Under the pieces are notes generated by a model. It did not search any database and was not told the origin of the DNA. It saw nothing but the letters and a program-made list of their open reading frames with translations. Shown here one piece after another: positions 40,901 through 53,400 of a stretch of DNA of 64,000 nucleotides; position 1 is the stretch's first letter, and each line of letters opens with the position of its first letter. The DNA is from Clusia tigrina (taxonomy: Eukaryota > Arthropoda > Insecta > Diptera > Clusiidae). The DNA lies in assembly GCA_920105625.2 (NCBI GenBank), contig OV050032.1, positions 22,735,981 to 22,799,980 on the forward strand, given 5' to 3'. The position numbers and the translations under genes were made by a program.

Positions 40901-43787
40901 TCAGGCACGTACCATTTGTACCTGTCTTACAATTTTTAATTGAAATATATCATCGTTGATTTTTTCAAATCAATATAAGAAATATATAATTTTTCATATG
41001 TCTTTCTAATGTAACCCGGCCTTAACAGTTCTAGATTTCGTACAGGGATTTAACATTGGCCATGAATGTAAACTGTGCTGCCATCTAGTTGTGGTGTTCC
41101 CCTTAAGCACCTTTGCTCAGAACCCAACAACGGTTTGAGGGTTGAATTCGAATGAGTTCTAAACTATATAAGCTATACAGCGAATAGCTTCAAATTTATA
41201 GTTCCTAATTTTCTAGCCAAACAGTATAAACACAGTTTTGAAAGGATTGGCAATACGGAACTATAAATGGCACTATAACAAAAGTCAGTGCGTGGACAGT
41301 GATTCAAATTTGAAATGTTCACTATTCTCCAGATTTAATAATAACATTTGCTCATGCTTACATATATCAGCACCTATGGAACAATTATATATTTATAGTT
41401 CAATTCCGTGGTTCATAGAATCTACTGCAAACTTTGTGACCAGTACAAAAGTTTTGCACCTTTCGGTGCGCTGCCCCCTCTTAATGTTGATTCAACTGCT
41501 CATCAAGCAACTGATTCGATAATCTGACCAGTTGGTGAAGATAATCCAAACACCCATATACATGATTGATATTCCGAGGACTACATTTCTATTGCCGTCT
41601 GAATATCTGACAGTAACGAGGCTATAAATATGTTCTTCCTTTGTGTAACGTCGTTCAATGTTTAATTGAGCTCCATTGCATGCATTTCCGATTACAACAT
41701 ACTAACTGTGCACCCCAAGGTCTCCGAATATCATCTTTTTGGCCCCCATATTCCCCCCCCCCCCCCCCGCAGCTTCGTCCTTTAGCAATATTAGATTTAT
41801 TATGCGCAATTGCATTTGCCATTCGAATAAAGTGGTCTTCCATTGATGCATGCTGTTTTTTCACGCCAACCCCACACAAACAAGCAAATACAGACACAAA
41901 ACATGTTCAGAGGATTATAATGGCCTAATAAGCAATGTCAATGTGTTTGTTATGCGGATGTTGTCAACTTATATGAGTATCCTTGTGCGTAGTAGAAACA
42001 CGTTTGTCACTGTCATGCAAATATTGAGCAGATTTTAATCCTTTTTCACACACAATTAACTGCGCTTTCATGCACTTGTTGCACATTTACAGAACAAAGG
42101 AAAATATGCACCTTGTACGGACACTAACCAAACATATTTGAACTGCTGTCCACCACACCAAAAAAGTTGAACATTTCGAGCGGGAAGGCACCCTCATTTC
42201 TAAACGCACTAAAATTTACTATCACAGACTTGCGTGGCCAATCATTTTAGGGGAAATCGTAACTTAATTATGTGCACTACAATATTTAAAAACAATAACC
42301 ACAGTTGAAATTGTGCCACTATATCTCGAGAATTACACGCGTAAGTGTATGCATGCGTTTTGGCTATCAGCAGTGACCTTTCAGTATTAACCAAAACGCA
42401 TGCACGGGGGGGGGCGAGTGCAAAGAAGTGCTAATTGTGCTCGTGTTTACCTTCGCTGTAGTGCAATTAATTGTTCTAATTTCAATATACGACTATTTGT
42501 GTCTTTGGAAGGCTGCTTTTATAGCCTTCTGTGTTTCTGAATATATAATATATTGTGGACACTCGTCTGCATGTGGAAATGAAGAAACGTTCGCAACAAA
42601 AGCGAATATGGAAAAGCTTATAACTTATATTTTAACTTCAATAATTTAGTTCAATATTTTTTAAAATCAACTCCAAACACATAAAGAAGCCTGCAGCTAC
42701 TTTCATTATATTTGAGGAAGTGAGAGTCTCTTTGTCCATCTTGAACCACTCACAATAGTGACAGCTAGATAGTTCTTAACAAAACTAGGAATATCAAGGC
42801 AAACCTTGACCATACACAGAGAACTTCAATCAAAACAGGAGTCCTTGTATGTATGGTAGGTACGAGTATCATGTCATTTCATTAGTAGTTTTATACTTTG
42901 TTTATAGAGCAATGAATCGAAGCAATAGGAAGTCCGTGAATTCACAGAGAGATATTATTCAATGAGTATAATGCACCGTCGACTTTTACCGGGAATCTGC
43001 CGATATTTTATATTACAGACGTTACAGAATCTGCTCATAATTTTATTGAAATGTTTGCATCGGTCACCTTAGCTTCCATTACTACTTACTTAGCTTTAGT
43101 TATTTCTAGTTATACTAGTAATGCCCACCGGATCTCACCACATCTCAGCCTACAGTTCATTCGTCGAACTGCCCTGGCCATGAAATAAACGCAAACTATT
43201 GATAAAAAGAGGTAGCTCCTTAATGCAGATATCTAGAGCCACTTCGACGAGTGTCCCTTTTTTCACTGCAAGCGATTCAAATACAGAGGTAGGAACAGCT
43301 GGTTTCTGGCTCTTTCATATCCCAGCGAATTCTGAAAAATGTATGTGAACTGTATTCATCTCTCTATTGTAGAAGTACTCTTAGGAATAAAACCAAGACA
43401 GCCCACACATAAACTGAAAAATTGAACAAATATTTAGGAAACGATCAAATTATTTTCTTAAATTTGAAATTTATTTGTATTTATTTATTCTGTAAGTTAT
43501 TACTGGAATATTTCCATTGCACTCAATTGCAGACAAAAATTTAACCAATATTTTATAAAATGTTTTTTACCACTCTCTTTCACTCTCTCCCTCTATCTTG
43601 GTTTCTGTTCCTTTGCAGCTCGAACACCTGCTCCAATCTCTGTCAACTGCCCAACGGCTACAACTCCAGATGCGAGCAGAAATTCGTGCAAAAACGTTTA
43701 ATTGCGTTGCAGGCGAACGGTCAAAATCTCTACACGGACACGTTTTGGTTTCCCAGTTGCTGTGTGTGTACGATATCCGCAAACTGA
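34868..43787 (+). CDS. spz5: Spatzle-family neurotrophin, spz5/NT2 orthologue (five well-supported exons)
   Basis: Secreted cystine-knot growth factor of the Spatzle family, which signals through Toll-type receptors; Spz5 (neurotrophin 2) acts in the fly nervous system. Exons: 34868-34990, 39278-39598, 39703-40040, 40110-40176 and 43619-43787, with AG/GT borders and matching phases throughout. The Cys-rich N-terminal part of the pro-domain has four Cys and CARPGKTYCEH. The pro-region has a Gly/Ser-rich variable segment, and a furin site RVKR is encoded at 39953-39964. The mature part has 103 residues with eight Cys, ending SCCVCTISAN, and the TGA is at 43785-43787. Family membership is certain. 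The spz5 assignment rests on my recollection of that paralogue's pro-domain (WLKR, RDVSLNMDL, PGRSTLC) and its roughly 104-residue mature length. The signal peptide must come from an upstream exon. Introns 2 and 5 are about 4.3 and 3.4 kb. Confidence 0.9.
34991..39277 (+). other. spz5 intron (4.3 kb)
   Basis: GTAAGT...CCGCAG. Contains a GCT/GCG trinucleotide patch (35460-35525; polyalanine in a minus frame), T-rich simple sequence at about 35850 and 36485-36525, one TACTCGTA octamer (36956), and a 149-codon plus frame (38529-38978) that ends 300 bp before the next exon and has no family resemblance. Confidence 0.85.
39278..39598 (+). CDS. spz5: spz5 exon: middle of the pro-domain
   Basis: The acceptor CCGCAG ends at 39277 and the donor GTAAGT is at 39599. 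It completes Thr then encodes YLIKHLVHKWGYEAKNLLVD, a conserved Trp/Phe-rich stretch with PVFYDP, and a Gly/Ser/Ala-rich low-complexity segment (GVSGSGVRGSGSA) before the final split codon AC|A. Its GC content is clearly higher than the surrounding introns. Confidence 0.93.
39703..40040 (+). CDS. spz5: spz5 exon: end of pro-domain, furin site, start of cystine knot
   Basis: The acceptor TTTCAG ends at 39702 and the donor is GTGAGT at 40041. It encodes a helical WLKRIVRDL stretch, RDVSLNMDLMDIVGV, the dibasic RVKR processing site (39953-39964), and the first mature residues QSPGRSTLCQTNSQFITPQA with the first knot Cys. The intron before it is only 104 bp. Confidence 0.95.
40110..40176 (+). CDS. 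spz5: spz5 exon: cystine-knot core
   Basis: A 67-bp exon between TTTATAG and GTGAGT. It encodes NWMFVVNEANTARQMVKAEL then Cys (second knot Cys) and two bases of the next Ala codon. The preceding intron is 69 bp (40041-40109). Confidence 0.95.
40177..43618 (+). other. spz5 intron (3.4 kb)
   Basis: GTGAGT...TTTGCAG with a pyrimidine-rich CTCTCTTTCACTCTCTCCCTC stretch before the acceptor. Contains a 16-base C homopolymer (41753-41768), a G run near 42409, and no recognisable gene. Confidence 0.9.
41753..41768. repeat. Poly(C) run of 16
   Basis: Uninterrupted C homopolymer within an AT-rich intron; length probably unreliable in the assembly. Confidence 0.95.
43619..43787 (+). CDS. spz5: spz5 terminal exon: rest of the cystine knot
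   Basis: Starts after TTTGCAG, completing Ala. Encodes SNTCSNLC, the GYNSRCEQKF segment, and the FWFPSCCVCTI ending with the last three of eight knot Cys, then two consecutive TGA codons (43785-43790). Full family length at the C-terminus, with no truncation. Confidence 0.96.
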
Positions 43788-44066
43788 TGATGCTGAAGCC
43801 GAATCTCCTGCTGATGTTGATGATGCTGATGATGCTGATGATGCGGACGCGGTGCGTTCCCATTCGGAATGTGCAACTAAAGCCATACCAACTGCAATTC
43901 AAACGACAAACGAAAAAGCTAAATAATTTTTATATGCTTTAAAAATCACAAAAAAATGTACGAAAAAAATAACAAAAAAATGGTAAATCGAATTGAACAA
44001 AAGAAAAACTTTAAAAATGTGTTGTAATGATTAATTTAGAAGAGAAACAAAACGAAGAAATTATTT
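43788..44066 (+). other. spz5 3' untranslated region
   Basis: Begins with a GATGAT/GCTGATGAT repeat (43787-43855) and continues as A-rich sequence to the poly(A) signal. One alternative frame stays open from inside the last exon (43702) to 43926 and would give an Asp/Ala-rich tail. Confidence 0.7.
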
Positions 44067-44072
44067 AATAAA
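44067..44072 (+). terminator. Poly(A) signal AATAAA for spz5
   Basis: First good AATAAA after an A-rich stretch about 280 bp downstream of the spz5 stop, followed by a T/G-rich TGTATGTGGT element. Earlier weak candidates exist in the A-rich tract (AAATAA near 43965). Confidence 0.55.
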
Positions 44073-44307
44073 ACTGTATGTGGTCTCCTGAACCAATTGT
44101 TTACTTCTGCTCTCAACATTTTTCATGTCCATTTGCAGATGACGCGGCTGCATCCTAAAATAATAAACATAAAATAACGTCAGGTGTCACGCCCAGCAGA
44201 GTGAAACCAATTCAGTCAAACAAAAAAAAAACAAGAAAGAAATAAAGTGCCATCGTAAAACAGAAATGTCCCAGGCTGAGCAAGCTAGCTGTGCACTTTG
44301 GGCAATC

Positions 44308-44346
44308 CACACACACACACCCTCACACAAACACACACACACACAC
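44308..44346. repeat. (CA)n microsatellite
   Basis: Interrupted CA repeat followed by a CATACACAAA tandem pair. Confidence 0.9.
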
Positions 44347-47300
44347 AAACATACACAAACATACACAACACTCATATATACGAGTATATCAAATAATAAC
44401 CCTGCCGAAGTCCCCGAGTACCTGGTTGGAAAATTTGTTTGATGAGCGTAGAGTGACGTGTGCAGTACGTGACTGTGTGCGTTGGTGCGTAAGTGCACAC
44501 ACATGTCCTGCCAATTCTAACAATGCAGCCGCGCTGGGCCATAAACACTGTATTTATGCATGTCACATCGGCACGCAAAGGAGCTGTTTGCATTGCATGC
44601 GACAATCGAACAGAGTGTCAGAATCAGTGCGAATAGCGCTTCCATAGATGTTTCTAGCATTTTGAATCGTACGCTCCTGTTGCCACTGCAGGGCCAGGTA
44701 CACGGCACGGCTAAGGTAATCACAATACAAACCCAGGTAAAAGCAGCGAAAATTGCTTCAATTAGAGTCTCATCTTACGCTTGATAGGATCTAAGGAGAA
44801 ACCAAACAATTCGGCGACGATGTCATTTCGAAGCACTTTATTCCAATTACAATGTTTCAACTTTGAACTGTGGACATTTTCATCTGTTATTCGCCAGCTG
44901 CATTGGCACTTACATACGTACATACAAAACTCTATCAACTATACACGGCAACGAAAGAGGAATACGTGTATCGAAATGGCACTAATAAAACTGACGACAC
45001 TGCTGACTTTGACAACTGAATCAATTTGCTCAGGATGCGTTTTTCGTTCACTACTACAGGTGGTTTCAAAGTTGTGCAATCATACTTAAGTGACTGTCTG
45101 TTCCATTACGTCAGAAAGATTCATGAACAATTTCAAACATAACCGTACATTATAAATGAAAATGAACTATTATTTAAAACTCATTTTACAATGATTTCGT
45201 TACAACCACCTCAGAAATTTAATAGTATCATTTATAATGCTGAAATTATGTCACAATTTCAATAAAAAAATTATTTGGGCTTGTCCCTATTTCACCAACA
45301 ATATCAAATTAAGCATTATACTACTTTTCCAATTAGATTTGCAATTTAGAATTTCCCATCAATGAGAACCATCGAAAAGTTCGCGTTGACGAACACTGAG
45401 TAATTATAAAATGCCAAATGGCAAAGTGGAGAAGTTGGTTAAATATCCCTTGATTAAATTCAACAATTTTTGCAGACGACACCATTTCAGAATATTATCA
45501 GAATATTTAGCTAGAGAGTCTCAGCGCTTATTCGATTAATATACTCCACTAATTTTATCCTGCACATCATCGCAAAGCAATGTCAACCAGGGTCAATAAG
45601 CAATTACTCAATGAGACCAATTCTTCGAATTCCATAGAAGATTTGTTGTCATACTTGTTCTAAGGTGTCTTAATTAGAAAACATGGTATAATTCATATAG
45701 TTTCCCGTTGCCTTGGCAGAGGAGCAGTGTTCAAAATTTCTGCCTAGATTTCTAGGTTTATCTCCGTAGATGAACCTAAGTTCATATGTGTGAGTATCAA
45801 TAAAACCTGCTTAAAAGTAAAAAAATGTATGCATTATTTAACATTTATTCAAAATTGTATTGAAGAAATAGGTAATGGAAGTTGCTTTAGAAGTTAGCTC
45901 CACATAAAACTGTTTAAAGGCCAAATGAATTCAATTGCAAAGATGCCTCTCTAGATGATATCATGGTTTTTGATGACTTTGAGACATTCTTAAGAAAACC
46001 AAAGCTAGTGTAGATTATTGTGTAGATTTTTAAAACATCGCTAATTAAGTTAATTTGACTCTCGTATATCATAGCGTAATAAGTGGAAATAAATAACAAC
46101 AAGATTGTTCCAAGGTTTTTGCATTGAGTACTACAAAACTGAATAAATCAAAGATTTAGTTATGAATATAAAAACGGCCTGATCCACTCGCAGAACTTCT
46201 TTATTATCTCTGAAGAAGTAAAGAAGAAGTTTCAATACTAAATCGTTTGTATAAAGTTCTTATAAGAATTTGGTTTAAGCGTAATTAGCGCGTGCTGATG
46301 GCAGAACAGGAACTCTCGTTTCACCTCCATACCCACACACTCTCCAAGGAAGGAAATTCGCAATGTACCCGTTACTGAAAGTCAGCAATTCAACTCCGAG
46401 GGTGTTTAGTGAAAATAGTTTACAATACTTTCGTCACTGTTATTGCATCTAAGTACAGTGATGTAGCTACAATTGGTTTCAACTTGAATTTCGGAAATGG
46501 CTTACCATCAGCTGCTGCTACTACTAATAGGAACAGTTCAACTTGTCAATGGGCTCGGCCGGAGTGCTGGTGCCAGTTGGTGACATTCCCTTACTGAGCA
46601 TCAACACTGCTTTAGAGATCCAAACTTGACTCTCTATATATGCTAATTTTTTGCATATGTGTTATTAGTATGTATGTCAAAGATAAAATGGCAGCTTTGA
46701 AATGTGACATAAGAGTTCTGCACTGGCGCTGGCACGGGCTCTGCATTGGATACAAAATTAACCTCAGTGCTCGCATATGGTAATAAGAGAAAATTAAATC
46801 TTTTACATACACTCATTTTTACGCACATATGTCCAATTATATCAAGTGTAAGTCTCATATGTAGCTGCGACGAAAATTGAAATTATTGTGTGACCATGTG
46901 TTATAATGTCGAACGGATTGCAGTGGTTGTCTGCGGAACAATAGTTCAGAGAAATGAACTTGCAATAATGTTCAATGCTCGTAATGACCCTGGTATTGTG
47001 TAAACTACATTATTATATCAACCTATTCGAATGTATGTTCACATATGTATAATCATATGAGACACACTTTAGCATGTAGTTAAATGAGAAATATTTGGAC
47101 ATTTTAAGGACAGGAATTGCTATATTGTGTTACTCAAGAAACAAAGACATCATTAGTTAGTATTTATGGAATACGCATTTACGCTTTAAACGTTAGTTAG
47201 TTTCAGGCGGTATAACAAATTTTCGATATTGCTATATTGTCCAAGGATATGCTTAAAGCATGAATGATTTCAAATCAGGTTATTCGATTGAGGCATAATA

Positions 47301-47408
47301 GTAACAAGGCAGTTGATGTTCAACAGCAACAGCAAAAACGAAAGCACAAATGCACACGCGCACCAACATAAACACAATACAAATACGCTCGCGCAAACTA
47401 CAAATAAT

Positions 47409-47409
47409 C

Positions 47410-47443
<34 letters not shown>
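47409..47443. repeat. (CAA)n microsatellite
   Basis: About a dozen CAA units. The polyglutamine and polyasparagine frames over it (47313-47757) are products of the repeat. Confidence 0.9.
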
Positions 47444-50400
47444 TCAACAACAAAAACGAAAGAGCAAATGTGCCTGGCCTGGGCAGTCAATGGAAAGGAA
47501 ACAACAGCAACAATAATGAAGGAAAAAAATTTAACATCTGCTCCTTTCATGATTTCGGAAAAACTCAAAACTCGAAAATTTTAATGTATTTTTATGGTGT
47601 TGCATTCTCTCGTGTTTCTCATTTCATTTCATTTTGCTTTATTTACTTTTATTCTGTTTTCTTTTGTTTTCGTATTGGGAGTTGTATACACTTTAGAAGC
47701 AAACGGACATGTGTACAGGGACAGCCAAGGAGACAGACATACAACCGGACGGACTGATCTACAGACAGACGGATGGAGGGACGGTCGTGGCACACACACT
47801 TATTGCATTGCAGGCCTCGAAGATGGACGTACGAGTAATTTGAGGCACATCCGTGCGTACATTCAACTCGTGCATCTGAAGTATTTGTGTTAAACTTTTC
47901 CAGTTGCCTTTTTGACAGTTATACGGACGTTGGGTTCGCAGCCTGCGCCTATTTATTTGCTCAGTGTGAATGTCCTTTTTACAGAGAGAAATAAGCTTAC
48001 CTCAAAGATGTGCTACTCTACGAAATTAAAAAGCCTTCGAGTTTAATTTGCAGTTTACACCATTTGCACACTCCTTCGTTTTATTTTCATTCAGTTTTTA
48101 CATTTATATGAAAATGAATTGATGAATTTTGGTTTGAATTTATATATGTACATATGTATATGTACGAGTATGTGTGTGTGTGAGTTTTCAAACGCGATGC
48201 TTGATTTTCTACCGCCCTGCACCGCGGATATAATGACTCATGCACACACATCCTCACAAACACACACAGATCGTGGATGGATTCATAAATATTTCAAAAA
48301 TGTTTAATGCGTAAATTTGTGTACCCTCTCCACCCCTTTCAGAATGGTTTCGCGTAATAAGTTAATCCAATGGAAATACAAAAGTTCTTAAGCCGCTAAC
48401 ACAGACGTACAGCCATACGAGGTTATGTGCAGCATGTGAACAGATGTGTGCGCACATATTTTGTTTCTCCATGTAAGACAGGTCAGGGATTTCTGTGCTC
48501 CTTGGATGGGTTAGAGTGCACCCTAACTGTGGGCAATGCCGCCTAATAAGGAAACCTCATATTTCTAAATATTATCATAAAATTTCACAATATTCTTATC
48601 TACAGTTTAATGGGCTTACTCAATGCTATGCTATATTTAAATTTATTTGAATATAAAATATCTCGATCTATTTAAACATAATATATACGATTAGCCAGTC
48701 TTCGATATTACACAAAGCGTCTCTGTTGCACAAAAAAAACCAAAAGAAAAGCACGAGTATATCAAGGATAATTGTGAGCCTTTCTCAGTCAGCGCATCCT
48801 CTCGCTAATACTTACCTCGTATACCATCCATATCATCGTTATAACCTCCAATAAGAGAATTCCACAAACCAATCACGCAAGTGCATTTGTTATTCTTTGC
48901 GTAAGTGCCTCCTTATTATTCTACTCCCTATGCGTGAACCAGCTGTAAGCATTTGCTCAACAATTTCAGAAATAAAAACTCAAGCATACACACCACCCAC
49001 AGTGGCTTGGTTCACCCGGTGCAAGTAAGCACAAATTCCATTAAAACTCGGCAGGATCGTCAAGCTGCACAAATGCAAGAGCTGCAAAATCGCGAAAAAG
49101 GTACAAAAATAAAAAAAACAAGCACAGAAAATTGAGAAATTCCACTGTCAGTGCTGCAACTGCCAAATACATCCAAACAGAGAAATTCATATACACCCAC
49201 ACATACACATGCATGTACGCACGTCGAAAAACGCAGAGGATAAAAGTGCAGCAGAAATGCATTTGATGCAAATTGTACCAAATCCCGCACTATGCCAACC
49301 AAAATGCAAAATGTAATGCCAAATACTGTTCATGGCAATTCGAAAAACAGCAACAACGAGGGAAAACGAAACAAAGCCCAAAGCAAAAGTGCACAAAATG
49401 AAAAAATAAAATTCAAATTAAGGAGGAAAAATATAACAAAATACGCGCGAAACTAGGGAAAATGTTTAATTGGAACCAACGCGAATCAACCAACCAGCCA
49501 ACCAACCAACTGCCCCGCAACATCATCCAAACGTATATGTAAGTATGTATCTCTGTGAGTGTGTGTTTTTTGTGAGTAGGTATGTCAGCATGAAGGAATC
49601 ATCAGCAAGCCTGCCTGCCTTGCAGCAGACGAGCAGCCCATCAGCAGTGCTGCCAGATGAGGCTATTCCAATCAATGCCTTAACATGCAAAAAGATTTTT
49701 ATTTCTAGCGTGCCTGACAAAGTTATCATTCTTGTGTTATTTATTTAATTGTGTCCTCCTAAAAGTGTCTCCATCAAGTAAAGACACAATCCTCAAAATA
49801 AGTTCACTACTAACTAGCTTCAAAAATGATCACAAACAATTTTGTCACACAAAGTGAGTGAGTGATTTACTTACAGCTTCTATAAATGTTGCATAAAAAC
49901 TGCGTAAATTTGCGCAACTGCGTTTGCTGTACGGGTATTCTGTGGCCTAAAAATATTTATGATGCGTTCAGTATTTTTATGAGATTTGCATTTTTCGAAA
50001 TATATTATATCCTTGGAATTTATTAAAGAATACTCGGAGCTTCTGTTAGCACATTACTCTTGAAGTGATTGGTTTATGGGGACACAGATTGAAAAGTACG
50101 AATCCCGCCCTGTTCATGATGTTATTAAACATCTTTCTACATGTACTTGTTCTACTTCGGCCTTTGTTGCTAGTACTCAGTGGAAAGTAAAATATGACAA
50201 TAAAGTCGACTGTTTCCTACCTTTTATTACAAAGTTCATAAGCGAATCGCGTAGAAAGTTTACAACAGTAAACAGTATAATTAATTCATAATGTTTCGTG
50301 CAGAATGTGAAGAAACTGTTTGGAACTTAATTGGTTCTGGTATTCAGTGGCTTACATATATTTACAACGTATACAAAACACTAGAAAATACCTTTAAATA

Positions 50401-53400
50401 TCATAAAACTAAACTGTATTGAATTTGTTTCTTTTGGATTTGGCTGAGCACCAATGTACGATAATGCCTGTTACTTGTATATTAAGTGCACTTACATCAA
50501 TAATTATAAATAAAAGAAAAATATTTTTTCTTGCACAGACCAATAATCTTCATTGCATTTGATGCACTATAAAGCAGGGAACTGATAAAATTATTTGTCT
50601 GTGATTAAGTGAGTAGAAATAACAACATGCACTCCACCAGCTGGCAGTAACCGCATTTCAATCCGTGTGAAAATAATCCCGTCGTCATTTTTTTAACTTG
50701 AGCAAAGTTGTGGCTTAAATAGCATAATTGTCGTAAGTCTGGCAGCACAAACCATCAGGCCAACAGGCGCAGAGGCAGGCAAAAAGTAATGGTAGAGGAA
50801 CGTGTAGGAAACACACTCGAAGAAAAAAATGGAACAGTGAAATTTTTTCGATGAGCAATGCAGATTGCAAACACAAGATACCGAGTTAACTAGAACAAGA
50901 ACAAATAACAACAACAAGAACAACAGCAACAGCAACAATAATAAAAAAGAACTAAGCGAACACGAACGCAAAAGCAAAAGTAAACCAACCAATGTTTCGT
51001 TTTGCCATACTGTTTCCTTCGACCTAAGCAACATGTTGAGGCAGTGTGCATTGCTGACAAGCGACAACCTTGTGCACATCAAGGAGAAATTGCATCGAGT
51101 AAGGAACGTCTGAAATGTTAAAATGTTGCTAGAGCTGCAGTTGACCTACGCCGGATACATGATGCTATTTCCTTGTAAGGATTAGTGTAACATGTTGCTA
51201 ATATCGAGAAAATCTACCTTTTTATTTTAATTGTAATAATAAGATTTGAATCTTAACAATATTGAATGAAATAAAAACACAATTGTAAAAGTGGGCCTCA
51301 GATTTGTGGACCATTAGTATGTACGACAACTAATTAGAAATCTAAATACGATATTAAAAAACTCTTAAACTTTGTAAAGAAACATCTGCACAATATTTAT
51401 CAAAAAACTAAACAAATCCACTCTGCTCACAACAATGTTTCTTTCGCAATCACTTATTATTCTATTGGAAGAAGACAAACTAGAAGATAGAGAAAAAAGA
51501 CCAATATAGAACAGTGGATGTAGTAGAAGTCAGCAATAACATATTTTATATAAGTATAGCAAAATTAAAACCAGTATCTGAACACAGAGCTACTTAATTG
51601 GTGTTAATAAGACTGTCGTTTCAATTTACGGTTTGGGTGTATAAATGCCTTCATCGCCAAATAAAATCCAGGATGGTTTTTCTTAATTCTTCTTATTAAA
51701 TATGGTAATACATAAAATATATAATTAATGAAAATGATATGATTCTTCCGTATAGAAACTGCGAATGGGAATCTGACTGACTAAATGGGAATCTGCCACA
51801 TATTTTGTTCTTGAAGCTTATCACTTAATTTATATGCAAACTAAGCGCTAGGAAATAATCAGCTTTTCTATGTTTCTCCTATCAAAATATACGCATGAGC
51901 GTGGTATACAGATCAGTTCAAATTGTATTATTTCCAAGTATTTTTTAACAACAAAAATTGATTAAGGAGAAAAGTTGATCAACAGAAATTTCAGCTGCAA
52001 ACTAAGTTCAGTACTACAATCGCACAGGTAACAATTGCAACATGACATGCATACAGTGTTGTTAAACTAAATGTTTTAATTATGCTTTGCAACATACCAA
52101 CTTACAACTAACGTATCAAACATGTTTCATGCGTGGCAAGAAGAACAACAACAATTGGTATAAACAATAATAACGCCACCAACTATACAACGCAAAGCAA
52201 CGACCACGACAACACCAACAACAAAAATACCAATATGAACGTCAACAAACATCAGCCGTAGGAACAAACTGAAATAGAAACACGCGCGCACAATGCAAGT
52301 GACGAACGAGCAACGCAACAGCGCGCCAAAGGCACTGAAACAGGGGTTGGTTTTCGTGTGCTCGGCCACGGAGCAAACAGTTGTTGTGTATCCTTCGTAG
52401 GGTGAAAAGTTTTTTCAAACTTTTACACCGTATGCAAGCGGCCCGGAATAATTTTTGAATAATTTGAAAATTGCCGCCGTTATATTTGTTTGTGTTGTGT
52501 TTTCCGTTGCGTTTAGTTTATTAAATAAAAATTTTCAAAAACAAAAAACACGATTTTTGTTTATGATCTGCCATAAATTTAACATTGAAGAAACACAGAA
52601 AAGAGTAAATAAATCTACCAAAAAAGAAGAAAAAAAAACAAATGATATGATAAAATATAAATAATAAATACAACAAATAAGAGTGCAGCATCAACAATTG
52701 CAGCAGAGACTGCCATTTTTTTTTTAAATCATTATAAATAATCTAAAAGATAAGAAACAAAATATAAAATTATGTGAAAAGTTGTAATAATAATATAAAA
52801 AAATATTGAAACAAAGTGGCATAAGTCTCTCAATATTTTGCACAATAATTTCGTTCGTTCGCAATAAATAAAAACTAAAACTTTTATTTAAACTCAATTG
52901 GATTTAATTTTCGTTGCTGTTGCCCAAAGCATCTGCATCAAATGGATCTGGAATGGTTCGTATTCAGCTATGGTTCAACAGCTAATTTAAAGTTTTGTTT
53001 TTTTGTTTTTTTGTTGGAATTTTTCTTCTTCATTGTACAAACTTTATTTGAAAATGCTCCTCGATTCCAATTAAAATTTGCTACTTCAGTGATTGCTTTG
53101 GGGCGACTTTTCCCTTTGTCACTTGTACAAATTTTAAAATGATTTTTTCTGATGGAGCGCTGCACACACTTGACCCACATAGAAGCAACTATTTCAGTGG
53201 CGCCAACATTTACCACAAGAACACAAATGGCATAGATGGTCTCCGCTTTTTGAGTGTGGTCATGCAAAGTTGGCAGTGCAATGCGTTTCCTTTCGTATCC
53301 ATACAATTCTTTATAATACGAGTACTATAAGGAAACTCCATTTGCAAACAATTCATTTCACTTAACTCAACAAGAGCTTTGAAAAATTAACAAAAATTTG

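Noticed and set aside
47313..47757. Polyglutamine and polyasparagine frames
   Set aside because: Overlapping frames over one CAA microsatellite; none has protein-like sequence on both sides.
50865..51113. 82-codon plus frame with Asn-rich start
   Set aside because: The Asn run comes from AAC repeats. The rest (LSNMLRQCALLTSDNL) is not recognised and no splice sites or poly(A) signal frame it.
52455..52664. Frame beginning with a hydrophobic signal-like segment
   Set aside because: It starts at TTG, not ATG, and the upstream ATG at 52432 is closed by TGA. The tail is simple A-rich sequence.
53139..53330. Short resemblance (GIDGLRFLSVV) to the acyltransferase-3/nrf-6 family
   Set aside because: Only about a dozen residues fit. 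The following residues lack the expected membrane segment and no neighbouring exon could be found.
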